The translations under genes and the position numbers were made by a program. From positions 205,923-269,922 of the forward strand of contig NZ_DIIM01000003.1 of assembly GCF_002420705.1 (NCBI RefSeq): a stretch of 64,000 nt of DNA. Direction: 5' to 3'. The notes below the pieces were generated by a model. That model saw nothing but the letters and a program-made list of their open reading frames with translations. It was not told the origin of the DNA and did not search any database. Source of the DNA: Sphingobacterium sp. UBA5670. Lineage in GTDB: Bacteria; Bacteroidota; Bacteroidia; Sphingobacteriales; Sphingobacteriaceae. Below are positions 9,411 to 17,849 of this stretch, in pieces; position 1 is the first letter of the stretch; each line of letters starts with the position of its first letter.

Positions 9411-11216
9411 CTATTGGAATTTTTTTGCGTTAACTTTACGCTCATTTTCAGTCAAATAGATTTTACGTAGACGCATAGATTGTGGTGTTACCTCAATGTA
9501 TTCGTCAGCTTGAATATATTCCATACATTCTTCCAATGAGAATTTGATTGCTGGTGCAATACGTGTATTATCATCAGAACCAGAAGCACGCATATTTGTC
9601 AGCTGTTTTCCTTTTGTCACGTTGATTGTTAAATCGTTGTCACGGATGTGCTCACCTAGGATCTGTCCTTCATATACATCCACACCTGGATCTACGAAGA
9701 AACGACCACGGTCTTGTAATTTATCAATGGAGTACGCAGTTGTTGAACCTGTATCCAAAGAGATCAATACACCTGCCAAACGACCAGGGATTGTACCTTT
9801 CCAAGGCTCGTAACCTTTCAGACGGTGTGCCATTACAGCTTCACCAGCTGTTGCTGTCAATACGTTGTTACGTAAACCGATGATACCACGAGAAGGGATA
9901 GAGAACTCAAGATGTTGCATATCTCCTCTAGCTTCCATGATCAATAACTCTCCTTTACGTTGTGTAACCAGCTCAATTACTTTTCCTGATACATCAGAAG
10001 GTACGTCAACAACAAGTTCTTCGATTGGTTCACATTTTTGACCATCGATTTCTTTGATGATAACTTGTGGCTGGCCTACTTGCAACTCATAACCTTCGCG
10101 ACGCATTGTTTCGATCAATACCGACAAGTGAAGGATACCACGTCCGTATACCAACCAAGCATCTGGAGATTCAGTAGGAACTACGCGTAAGGCTAAGTTT
10201 TTCTCCAATTCTTTTTGTAAACGATCGTAGATGTTACGTGACGTAACCAATTTACCTTCTTTACCGAAGAATGGAGAGTTATTGATGGTAAACAACATAT
10301 TCATTGTTGGCTCATCAATGCTGATAACTTCCAATTGCTCTGGATTTTCGAAATCTGCGATTGTATCACCGATATCGAAACCTTCGATACCTACAACAGC
10401 ACAGATATCACCTGCATGTACTTCAGATACTTTGATACGGCCAAGACCCTCGAATACCTGAAGTTCTTTCACTCTTGATTTCACAACTTTTCCATCGCGT
10501 TTTACCAAAGAAACCGGTTGGTTTTCTTTGATCGTACCACGGGCAACACGGCCGATAGCGATACGTCCTACGAAAGTGGAGTAATCTAATGATGTTACCT
10601 GCATTTGCAAAGTACCTTCAGATACTTCTGGAGCAGGGATATATTTGATAATTGCTTCCAATAAATCAGTGAAGTCTTCTGTCCGATTTTTCCAATCTGT
10701 AGACATCCATCCTTGTTTTGAAGAACCGTATAATACCGGGAAGTCCAATTGTTCTTCAGTCGCACCTAAGTTGAAGAATAAGTCAAAAACGTGTTCGTAA
10801 ACCTCGTCTGGACGACAGTTTTCTTTATCGACTTTATTGACAACAACAATCGGTTTGATACCTAATCCTAAAGCTTTACCTGTAACGAAACGTGTTTGAG
10901 GCATTGGACCTTCAAAGGCATCTACCAATAGCACTACACCATCAGCCATCTTCAATACACGCTCTACTTCACCACCGAAATCGGCGTGACCTGGGGTATC
11001 GATGATATTGATTTTAACACCTTTATATGTTACTGAAACGTTCTTAGATACAATAGTGATCCCGCGCTCACGCTCTAAATCATTATTGTCTAGGATTAAT
11101 TCACCAGCATTTTCATTTTCTCTGAATTGATTGGTAAAATATAAAATTTTGTCTACAAGCGTAGTTTTACCGTGGTCGACGTGAGCGATGATCGCAATGT
11201 TTCTAATGTTTTGCAT
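9411..11216 (-). CDS. typA: Translational GTPase TypA/BipA
   Basis: A ribosome-binding GTPase of the EF-G family, involved in 50S assembly and stress or cold adaptation, 601 aa (usual about 600-610). G1 AHVDHGKT (11-18), G2 RGIT, G3 DTPGH (73-77) and G4 NKVD (127-130) are all intact. The GTPase domain is followed by the domain II barrel, EF-G-like domains III and V, and the BipA-specific C-terminus (SLEECMEYIQADEYIEVTP, MRLRKIYL). It is cytoplasmic and monocistronic, with a -7 element at 11250-11257 inside an inverted repeat. Confidence 0.98.
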   Translation of the reverse strand: MQNIRNIAIIAHVDHGKTTLVDKILYFTNQFRENENAGELILDNNDLERERGITIVSKNVSVTYKGVKINIIDTPGHADFGGEVERVLKMADGVVLLVDAFEGPMPQTRFVTGKALGLGIKPIVVVNKVDKENCRPDEVYEHVFDLFFNLGATEEQLDFPVLYGSSKQGWMSTDWKNRTEDFTDLLEAIIKYIPAPEVSEGTLQMQVTSLDYSTFVGRIAIGRVARGTIKENQPVSLVKRDGKVVKSRVKELQVFEGLGRIKVSEVHAGDICAVVGIEGFDIGDTIADFENPEQLEVISIDEPTMNMLFTINNSPFFGKEGKLVTSRNIYDRLQKELEKNLALRVVPTESPDAWLVYGRGILHLSVLIETMRREGYELQVGQPQVIIKEIDGQKCEPIEELVVDVPSDVSGKVIELVTQRKGELLIMEARGDMQHLEFSIPSRGIIGLRNNVLTATAGEAVMAHRLKGYEPWKGTIPGRLAGVLISLDTGSTTAYSIDKLQDRGRFFVDPGVDVYEGQILGEHIRDNDLTINVTKGKQLTNMRASGSDDNTRIAPAIKFSLEECMEYIQADEYIEVTPQSMRLRKIYLTENERKVNAKKFQ

Positions 11217-11245
11217 TGAGCAAGAATATTTTTATAAAATTTTAG

Positions 11246-11270
11246 GGTGCAAAGATAAACATTTTGCACC
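11246..11270 (-). promoter_or_regulatory. typA promoter overlapped by an inverted repeat
   Basis: TATCTTTG (11250-11257, minus strand) is a good -7 element. It overlaps a perfect inverted repeat GGTGCAAA-N9-TTTGCACC (11246-11270). The repeat sits where a repressor or a 5'-end hairpin could act; which one, if either, is not visible. Confidence 0.6.
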
Positions 11271-11294
11271 ACAAAATTTATAACTATGTGTATT

Positions 11295-12485
11295 TTATTT
11301 AATTACACCTAATTCTTTACCAACTTTGGTAAAGGCGGCGATTGCTTTATCCAAGTGAGCAACTTCGTGTCCGGCCGAAATCTGAACGCGGATACGAGCT
11401 TTTCCCTGAGGTACAACAGGATAGTAAAAACCGATGACATAGATTCCTTCGTCCAGCATCTTGGCTGCAAACTCCTGTGCCAATTTCGCATCGTAAAGCA
11501 TCACAGGCACGATCGGGTGGAATCCGGGCTTGATATCAAATCCAGCAGCCGTCATTTTTTCACGGAAGTATTTTGTGTTTGCCTCCAGTTTGTCGCGCAA
11601 TTCAGTTGTCTCACTGAGCATGTCCAATACCGCAACAGAAGCCCCTGCGATTGCCGGTGCTAAGGTATTCGAAAATAAATAAGGGCGTGAACGCTGACGT
11701 AACAAATCGATGATTTCTTTTTTACCGGAAGTAAAACCTCCAGAAGCACCGCCTAAGGCTTTACCTAAAGTCCCTGTAATGATGTCAACACGATCGATTA
11801 CATTGAACAGTTCGTGTGTACCGCGGCCTGTTGCACCAATAAATCCAGTACAGTGCGACTCATCGATCATAACCAAAGCCTGGTATTTATCGGCAAGATC
11901 GCAGATCTGATCCAATGGCGCTACAGAGCCGTCCATCGAAAATGCACCATCTGTAACAATGATTTTATGCCGAGCACCGGATGCAGCCTGCAATTGGGCT
12001 TCCAAATCAGCCATATCTGCATTTTTATAACGGAATCGCTGTGCTTTACACAAACGAACACCGTCGATGATAGAGGCGTGATTTAATTCGTCAGAAATGA
12101 TGGCATCTTCCGCACCAAATAATGGTTCAAACACACCACCGTTAGCGTCGAATGCTGCCGCATATAAAATAGTATCCTCAGTTCCTAGGAACTCAGAAAT
12201 TTTTGCTTCTAATTCTTTATGCACATCTTGAGTACCACAGATAAAACGTACCGAAGACATTCCATAACCGTGTGTATCGATCGCTTTCTTAGCAGCCTCG
12301 ATTACTTTTGGGTGGGAAGACAGGCCCAGATAATTGTTCGCACAAAAATTGACAACTTCCTGTCCTGTGCTCACTTTGATGTCTGCCCCCTGAGGAGTAA
12401 CGATCACTCGCTCTTGTTTATACAATCCCGCTTCTTTGATTGCTTCCAATTCCTTTTCTAAAACTGGTTGTAATGTATTGTACAT
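11295..12485 (-). CDS. kbl: Glycine C-acetyltransferase (2-amino-3-ketobutyrate CoA ligase)
   Basis: A PLP enzyme of the alpha-oxoamine synthase family, 396 aa (E. coli Kbl 398). It interconverts 2-amino-3-oxobutyrate plus CoA with glycine plus acetyl-CoA, the second step of threonine breakdown. The Schiff-base lysine is Lys242 in TGTLGKALGG, and Asp208 (VMIDESH) contacts the pyridine nitrogen. The signature CANNYLGLSSHP (48-59) and SSVRFICGTQ are Kbl-like rather than BioF- or Spt-like. A threonine dehydrogenase partner is not adjacent; in Bacteroidota it is often unlinked. Serine palmitoyltransferase is a related alternative to consider, but Kbl fits better. Confidence 0.92.
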   Translation of the reverse strand: MYNTLQPVLEKELEAIKEAGLYKQERVIVTPQGADIKVSTGQEVVNFCANNYLGLSSHPKVIEAAKKAIDTHGYGMSSVRFICGTQDVHKELEAKISEFLGTEDTILYAAAFDANGGVFEPLFGAEDAIISDELNHASIIDGVRLCKAQRFRYKNADMADLEAQLQAASGARHKIIVTDGAFSMDGSVAPLDQICDLADKYQALVMIDESHCTGFIGATGRGTHELFNVIDRVDIITGTLGKALGGASGGFTSGKKEIIDLLRQRSRPYLFSNTLAPAIAGASVAVLDMLSETTELRDKLEANTKYFREKMTAAGFDIKPGFHPIVPVMLYDAKLAQEFAAKMLDEGIYVIGFYYPVVPQGKARIRVQISAGHEVAHLDKAIAAFTKVGKELGVIK

Positions 12486-12826
12486 AATTCGAATTTATTT
12501 TTTTATACAATATTACAGTTTTTTCATTGGAATAAGTTGTTTTGCCTTTCTAGAAAAGGGCTATTCACGGAGAATTCACCCCAAATCAATGATTTGGTAA
12601 CATTAAACCGATTGCATAAAATTCCTTTTTTCGGCTGATTCGATTTTTTGCTGCTATCGCTAAGCTTTATGCAAAAGAAGGCTTTTACACCTTCAGCATC
12701 TAGTAGATTGTATTTCGTTATTGTTTCACTGCTGTTCCGTCGGCATTGGTACCGCCAAGCTAGAGGACAACTCCTGAACATCATCGTCAATAGAAGTGCT
12801 TAAAAGGCGGAAATATACGAAAAGGC
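12486..12826. other. Intergenic region upstream of kbl
   Basis: About 340 bp between the kbl start and the permease stop. The reading frames here show no recognisable protein, codon bias or signal peptide. No RNA gene, clear terminator or strong palindrome was seen; the stretch presumably holds the kbl promoter. Confidence 0.5.
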
Positions 12827-14074
12827 TTACTCGTAACGAAGAGCATCCACAGGATCCAGTTTAGAGGCTTTTGAAGCAGGGTAATAGCCCGAAAGCATAC
12901 CAACGAGTCCACATACCGCAAACCCCATGATAATCGCACCCCAAGGGATGATAAAAGAGGTACCCAGCTGTAGTGCCAGGATATTCCCAATGAGGATACC
13001 AATAAAGATTCCTGCCACACCGCCGATCATGCAGATCACGATGGCTTCCATCAGAAATTGTTTACGTATCACACTCGGGGTCGCACCGATGGCCTTGCGT
13101 ATACCAATCTCCCGTGTACGCTCAGTGACCGATACCAACATAATGTTCATCAATCCGATTGAAGCGCCCACAAGGGTTATAAAAGCGATCACCACGGCAC
13201 CCAAAGTAACCATCGCCATATTTTGCATCAGCATCTGGGCAACGGCATCAGATTTAGTGATTTCGAAATCATTTGATTGTCTGGATGATAGGCCGCGGAT
13301 ATTTCTAAATACAATTGTTGCTTCGCCGATTGCTGCCTCTAAACGCATTGGATCGTTGGAGGAAACCGTAATCACATATGAAGGTTCGGTACCCTGCATC
13401 ACCGCCCGGGCTTTAATAAGCGGAATAAAGCATGCCCTATCGCCGCCCATACCCGCAGAAGAACCTTTACTTTTTAGAACTCCAATAACCAAATAGCGGA
13501 TATTGTTGACGGTAATAAACTGGCCTATCGGATCGATAATCTCGTTGAACAGCATCTTGCTTACTTCACTGCCAATAATAATGACACCACTACCTGTTTC
13601 AACCTCCCGGGTGGAAAAATTACGCCCCTCACTGACCACATAACCCGATGTCTGAAGATAATTTTCATCGGTTCCGATCAGGCCAATATTGGGGTTTGTC
13701 TTCTTAGACTGAAATTTTGCGGTTGTATTCCAGCTGACATTGGCACTGATGGACGTCAATGCATTAAAGTGAAAATCCTGTCTAAACCTCGCCGATTGCG
13801 CATAGGTGATATTGGCAAAGACTTTTGAGCGAGTTCCCTCATTACCAATCCGAACATTCAAGCCCCGGTTGCGAATATTGAAAGAGTTTGAGCCCATTGA
13901 TGAGAAAGAATCTGTCAGTGAATTTTTCATGGCATCGATGGAAGTCAATACGCCGATCAATGCCATCATCCCTATGGCGATAATCAGCGCTGTTAAAAAT
14001 GTCCTGAGCTTGTTCCCTACAATGGACTGCAGCGCAAGCTTGACATTTTCAACATAAGACATTTTTACGGCCAT
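12827..14074 (-). CDS. ABC transporter permease, MacB/FtsX type
   Basis: An inner-membrane permease of the MacB class, 415 aa (about 411 if Met5 at 14062 is the start; the choice is open). It has an N-terminal membrane helix (about 22-45), a large periplasmic MacB_PCD domain (about 50-270), then three helices (about 285-310, 335-365, 370-395). The cytosolic coupling segment ERTREIGIRKAIGATP and the terminal ASKASKLDPVDALRYE are diagnostic. Such proteins work with an ATPase and often a HlyD-like adaptor in export of peptides, lipoproteins or signalling molecules. No ATPase gene is nearby, so the partner is elsewhere and the substrate unknown. Confidence 0.9.
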   Translation of the reverse strand: MAVKMSYVENVKLALQSIVGNKLRTFLTALIIAIGMMALIGVLTSIDAMKNSLTDSFSSMGSNSFNIRNRGLNVRIGNEGTRSKVFANITYAQSARFRQDFHFNALTSISANVSWNTTAKFQSKKTNPNIGLIGTDENYLQTSGYVVSEGRNFSTREVETGSGVIIIGSEVSKMLFNEIIDPIGQFITVNNIRYLVIGVLKSKGSSAGMGGDRACFIPLIKARAVMQGTEPSYVITVSSNDPMRLEAAIGEATIVFRNIRGLSSRQSNDFEITKSDAVAQMLMQNMAMVTLGAVVIAFITLVGASIGLMNIMLVSVTERTREIGIRKAIGATPSVIRKQFLMEAIVICMIGGVAGIFIGILIGNILALQLGTSFIIPWGAIIMGFAVCGLVGMLSGYYPASKASKLDPVDALRYE

Positions 14075-14131
14075 AAAGCTGGGTATTTATAATTTGTAGG
14101 GATGAAAATACTGTAAATCCGGCACAAAACC

Positions 14132-14169
14132 AAAAGGCAATTTATTTCCATGAAATAAACTGCCTTTTT
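14132..14169 (-). terminator. Terminator after the DUF2147 gene
   Basis: A stem of 17 bp with one mismatch (14132-14148 with 14152-14168) around a CAT loop is flanked by A- and T-runs, so it ends DUF2147 transcription before the permease gene. Confidence 0.8.
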
Positions 14170-14227
14170 GATGCAAACGGATCTATCCATTCAAGTGGAC
14201 TATCTTAGTTTAAAGCCACTTTCTGTC

Positions 14228-14653
14228 TTAATTAATTCTTTTCCATGTCTCCGTACGTCCAAGCAAGCTCACACCGACATAGCCCCTGATATCAAGTTTA
14301 TCCCCTTTTAAGGTCATCTTGCAGCTATACGTTTTGCCGGACTTTGGATCATAGATCTTTCCATCCGCATAAGTATTGCCATCTTTTTCAAAATTGGTCA
14401 GTATTTCCAGTCCCTGTACGTTCCTGCTCTGAAGCGCTTTATCCGGGTTTTTTATATCTTTCTTTGGCTGACCGGCTTCGTTATTTGGAAATTTCAGCCA
14501 GAAGAGCTTACCAAAAAACTTATCGCCTTTCTTGTAAATTTCAACACGGCCCTCACCGCTTGGATTTTCCCACCTTCCAATAATGGGATCTGTTTGCGCA
14601 AATAATGCCACTGTCGTAAGTAACATTATGAATGACATCATAATTTTCTTCAT
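14228..14653 (-). CDS. DUF2147 family secreted protein
   Basis: 141 aa with a clear signal peptide (residues 1-20, MMSFIMLLTTVALFAQ). The mature part has the DUF2147 pattern: DPIIGRWENPSGEGRVEIYK at its start, FFGKLFWLKFPN, then DGKIYDPKSGKTYSCKM and LDIRGYVGVSLLGRTETW at the end. The domain is a small lipocalin-like beta barrel found in secreted proteins of Bacteroidota and Proteobacteria; no reaction is known. It is monocistronic with its own promoter and terminator. The role cannot be inferred from neighbours. Confidence 0.9.
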   Translation of the reverse strand: MKKIMMSFIMLLTTVALFAQTDPIIGRWENPSGEGRVEIYKKGDKFFGKLFWLKFPNNEAGQPKKDIKNPDKALQSRNVQGLEILTNFEKDGNTYADGKIYDPKSGKTYSCKMTLKGDKLDIRGYVGVSLLGRTETWKRIN

Positions 14654-14668
14654 GGATCTATTTTTTTA

Positions 14669-14697
14669 TAAACTTAATTCAATCAATTTCTGCCAAA
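14669..14697 (-). promoter_or_regulatory. Probable promoter of the DUF2147 gene
   Basis: On the minus strand TTTG (14694-14697), a 17-nt spacer and TAAGTTTA (14669-14676, one base off TAnnTTTG) lie 15 nt before the ATG. The layout fits a Bacteroidota housekeeping promoter, though both spacing and last base are slightly off. Confidence 0.4.
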
Positions 14698-14822
14698 TGG
14701 CCGATCCGATTACGCACTCATACCGCTCTGGAACGACCTCCTATACCACTCCAGCGCCAACCGACATCCCTACTGAACAAGCCTTGCAGCTGACGACCAA
14801 AAGCTTGCATGCTTCGCCTATG

Positions 14823-14866
14823 AAATAAATATACAAAATATTTACTATGCTTGCATATATTTATTT
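14823..14866. repeat. AT-rich inverted repeat
   Basis: An 11-bp perfect inverted repeat, AAATAAATATA (14823-14833) and TATATTTATTT (14856-14866), with a 22-nt spacer, in the gap between DUF2147 and the small membrane protein gene. Its role is not known. Confidence 0.5.
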
Positions 14867-14929
14867 TCTAAGCACTTCGTTTTCAAACGAACATAAAACC
14901 CGCTGCTGACTAACACTTTACATACTCCA

Positions 14930-15125
14930 CCCGCTTTCGGAAACTGTTCGGGATAGCATCGCCCTTTGTTTGTCCTGGCTTCGGAAATTCCCTGATGTTT
15001 CTCTACAGATTCCCTGTTGGTTGACTAACTGCCAGTAGAATCTTAGAAAATGAGGGCAGTATTCCCGAACGGGGTCCGACGCAGGTCCGAACATGTTTCG
15101 AAGAACAGACGAAGAACCGTAAAGT
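14930..15125. other. Non-coding spacer with dispersed short repeats
   Basis: The stretch is more GC-rich than its flanks and holds repeated words: TTCGGAAA at 14936 and 14980, ATTCCCTG at 14987 and 15009, GGTCCGA at 15073 and 15084, and GTTCGGGA (14946) facing TCCCGAAC (15063). No credible reading frame covers it. It may be a decayed repeat element or an untranslated leader of the next gene. Confidence 0.5.
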
Positions 15126-15194
15126 TTGGCATCCGGTTTGCACGAAACTGATTATATTATTACTTTATTTACTCTTTATAAATTAGCACATATT

Positions 15195-15536
15195 ATGAAA
15201 TTTATTATTAGTCTTTTACTTACTGGAGTTGTCGTCGCGGTTGCGTGCTGGGTCGTACCCGGAGCTCAAGTTGCTGGATTCGGCTGGGCTATCGTTACTG
15301 GACTTGTCATTGGATTTGTCAATGCGACTGTGGGATCGATTTTAAGGTTATTTACTTTCCCATTGAATTGGCTTACACTCGGCCTGGTTTCGTTCATTAT
15401 TACGGTATTAATGGTCCTGTTGACAGATTCGCTTCTCGGTTCCAAATTTGATGTAAATGGCTTTTGGACCGCTGCGCTTTTTGCCATTGTCGTTGCTATA
15501 TTGGAAATGATTATTGGCAGCACTTCAAAAGATTAA
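15195..15536 (+). CDS. Phage holin family (YvlD-like) small membrane protein
   Basis: 113 aa, with start at 15195 (MKFIISLLLTGVVVAV) since the upstream in-frame residues are not family-like. Four hydrophobic segments lie at about 3-22, 27-45, 55-77 and 88-108. The conserved Asn in FVNATVG and the turn TFPLNWLTLGLVSFIITVLM match the YvlD/Phage_holin_4_2 family. Despite the family name these are chromosomal inner-membrane proteins of unknown function, linked to envelope stress in Bacillus. No phage genes are near. It is monocistronic, ending at a strong terminator. Confidence 0.88.
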   Translation: MKFIISLLLTGVVVAVACWVVPGAQVAGFGWAIVTGLVIGFVNATVGSILRLFTFPLNWLTLGLVSFIITVLMVLLTDSLLGSKFDVNGFWTAALFAIVVAILEMIIGSTSKD

Positions 15537-15565
15537 GAATAAGTTTACTATAGCTATTGCGCATG

Positions 15566-15603
15566 AAAAAGGCTGCTTCACGCTGGAGTGAAGCAGCCTT
15601 TTT
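15566..15603 (+). terminator. Terminator after the YvlD-like gene
   Basis: A 16-bp perfect stem, with GGCTGCTTCAC pairing GTGAAGCAGCC plus A/T extensions and a 6-nt loop, precedes TTTTT on the plus strand. Confidence 0.92.
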
Positions 15604-15771
15604 ACTTCGATACCTGGCGCGTTCTTTCAGACGCTTTCCTAATTTTCGAATAGAGTGACCGCGATTTATTACTCCGATATAAAACGGGGTTTTCGATGGT
15701 TTTTATCGCTACTTCCCTCTTTTTTTACACCTGAATTCGCTAAATTTAATCATTCAAAAGAACCCTGATAT

Positions 15772-17688
15772 ATGTGCGAACACAATCACGAGCATAGCCA
15801 TACAGCACAAGAACACAGCCACACGAAACACGAACGTCCCTGGTGGATCTCCCAATGCAAGCTTCTTATTGCTCTTGTCATCCTGCTTACTTTACTGCTA
15901 TTGAAATATGCTTTGAAGATCAGCCTCCCTTTTGGTCTATTGTTAGTCTTAAATGGCGTGGCGTATCTTCTTGCGGGCATACCTGTTATTCAGATGGCAT
16001 TCCGTAAGGCAAGCCGGGGCGATTTTTTTAATGAATTCTTTTTGATGACTGTAGCGACCTTGGGCGCATTTGCGATCGGAGAATTTGAAGAAGGTGTTGC
16101 CGTCATGGTATTCTACCAAATCGGAGAATGGTTTCAGGATACTGCTGTTGACAATGCCAAAAAATCAATCAAATCGCTATTGGATATTCGCCCCGATAAA
16201 GTCACGGTGCTGCGCGATGGGCAACAGCAGCAGGTAAATCCTAAAACGGTCGCAATTGGAGAGACCATCCTGGTGAAAGCGGGAGAAAAAGTCGCGCTGG
16301 ATGGTAAATTGGCAACAGAGAAAGCGGCATTTAATACGGCTGCACTGACCGGCGAGAGCAAACCCGACACAAAATATGCAGGTGACACTGTTTTTGCGGG
16401 TATGATTAATTTGGAAACCGTTGTTGAAATCGAGGTATCCAGCGCCTTTGAAGACAGTAAATTGAGCAAAATACTCGAGATGGTACAGGATGCCACGGCA
16501 CGCAAATCGAAAACACAGTTGTTTATCGCTCGGTTTGCTAAAATATATGTCCCCATTATCTTTGGTCTTGCACTATTGGTTCTCGTGGCCCCCCTACTCT
16601 TTGTCGACGACTATAGTTTTAGAGATTGGTTCTACCGCAGTTTAGTCTTCTTGGTGATCAGCTGTCCCTGTGCCCTGGTTGTTTCTATTCCGCTGGGTTA
16701 TTTTGGTGGTATTGGATTAGCATCCCGAAATGGCATCTTATTTAAAGGCGGAAATTTTCTTGATGCCATCACCACAGTCGATACCATTGTCATGGATAAA
16801 ACAGGTACACTCACAGCCGGTGTATTTGAAGTCAGGGAGGTTGTTGCCGTCAATGGAAATCAAGAGGAATTGCTGAATTATGCCAAAGCTATTGAAGCAC
16901 ACTCCACACATCCAATTGCGAAGGCAATCGCGAGCTATCACCCGGGCAAGTCCGCTTTACAGGCCGAGGAAACTCAGGAAATAGCAGGCCATGGCCTCCG
17001 GGCGACTGTCAATGGAAAGCGCACGCTCGCCGGTAACAGCAAGTTATTGGACAAATTCAATATTAGCTATCCGGAAGAGTTAAAGCAAATGGTATACTCT
17101 ATTGTCTTGTTTGCCATTGAAGATCAATATGCGGGCTATATCACTGTAGCGGACCGGAATAAACCAGACGCGAAGGAAGTCATCGCCACGATGCGTGCCC
17201 AAGGACTCTATACCGTGATGTTGTCCGGAGACAAAACAGCTGTTGTCAACGAAGTGTCCAAAGAACTTGGGCTCGACAAAGCCTATGGTGATCTCCTTCC
17301 GGAGGATAAGGTAAGCCATGTACAGCAATTGATCGATCAGGGACGCCGTGTTGCCTTTGCCGGCGATGGTGTCAATGACGCGCCCGTCGTTGCCTTGGCG
17401 CAGGTCGGCATTGCAATGGGCGGACTCGGGGCAGATGCAACCATCGAAACTGCTGATGTTGTGATTCAGAACGATGAGCCCCGTAAAATCTTGTCTGCTA
17501 TTAAAATCGGCAAAATAACCCGAAGCATTGTCTGGCAGAACGTCATTCTCGCGATGGGGATCAAAATCATTGTACTGATCCTCGGCGCAGGCGGTATTGC
17601 AACACTTTGGGAAGCAGTGATTGCGGATGTGGGGGTCGCTCTTTTGGCTATTTTAAATGCCATTCGCATCCAGCATAAAACGGTATAA
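15772..17688 (+). CDS. Heavy-metal translocating P-type ATPase (Zn/Cd/Pb class)
   Basis: An inner-membrane P1B ATPase, 638 aa, that would export divalent soft metals. The N-terminus lacks an HMA domain and instead carries a His-rich tail (eight His within the first 21 residues), probably a metal-binding or sensing segment. The phosphatase motif TGES, metal-site C298-P-C300 in SCPCALV, phosphorylated Asp342 in DKTGTLT, the His-Pro motif in AHSTHPIAKAI and GDGVNDAP (531-538) are all present. The Asp in the last helix (VIADVGVALLAILNAIR) matches the Asp of ZntA-type pumps, favouring Zn/Cd/Pb over Cu. No metal-responsive regulator is adjacent. Metal preference is inferred from motifs. Confidence 0.93.
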   Translation: MCEHNHEHSHTAQEHSHTKHERPWWISQCKLLIALVILLTLLLLKYALKISLPFGLLLVLNGVAYLLAGIPVIQMAFRKASRGDFFNEFFLMTVATLGAFAIGEFEEGVAVMVFYQIGEWFQDTAVDNAKKSIKSLLDIRPDKVTVLRDGQQQQVNPKTVAIGETILVKAGEKVALDGKLATEKAAFNTAALTGESKPDTKYAGDTVFAGMINLETVVEIEVSSAFEDSKLSKILEMVQDATARKSKTQLFIARFAKIYVPIIFGLALLVLVAPLLFVDDYSFRDWFYRSLVFLVISCPCALVVSIPLGYFGGIGLASRNGILFKGGNFLDAITTVDTIVMDKTGTLTAGVFEVREVVAVNGNQEELLNYAKAIEAHSTHPIAKAIASYHPGKSALQAEETQEIAGHGLRATVNGKRTLAGNSKLLDKFNISYPEELKQMVYSIVLFAIEDQYAGYITVADRNKPDAKEVIATMRAQGLYTVMLSGDKTAVVNEVSKELGLDKAYGDLLPEDKVSHVQQLIDQGRRVAFAGDGVNDAPVVALAQVGIAMGGLGADATIETADVVIQNDEPRKILSAIKIGKITRSIVWQNVILAMGIKIIVLILGAGGIATLWEAVIADVGVALLAILNAIRIQHKTV

Positions 17689-17769
17689 AAAAACATATCC
17701 AAAAATCAGATCAACACTTTTAAGAATAGGATAGTAGAAAATATTGTAGCGGAATATACCTAAAATTGA

Positions 17770-17805
17770 ATAAAAGCGGGGCTGTCCAAAGTGAACAGCC
17801 CCGCT
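17770..17805 (-). terminator. Terminator of pgi
   Basis: An 11-bp perfect stem AGCGGGGCTGT / ACAGCCCCGCT with a 9-nt loop. The T-run (TTTTATTC) follows on the minus strand, so it mainly stops pgi; it may also slow transcription from the ATPase gene. Confidence 0.85.
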
Positions 17806-17849
17806 TCCTATGTTTAATCCACGATATAATTTAAATGGCGATCAGCAAT

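Noticed and set aside
12524..12790. 88-codon open frame upstream of kbl
   Set aside because: Low-complexity, mixed composition, no signal peptide or family pattern, and it would fill the kbl promoter region.
14583..14828. 81-codon plus-strand frame opposite the DUF2147 start
   Set aside because: It overlaps the DUF2147 coding start and promoter, and has no recognisable features.
15195..15536. Prophage holin
   Set aside because: The YvlD/holin_4_2 family name is historical; no endolysin, structural or integrase gene lies nearby.
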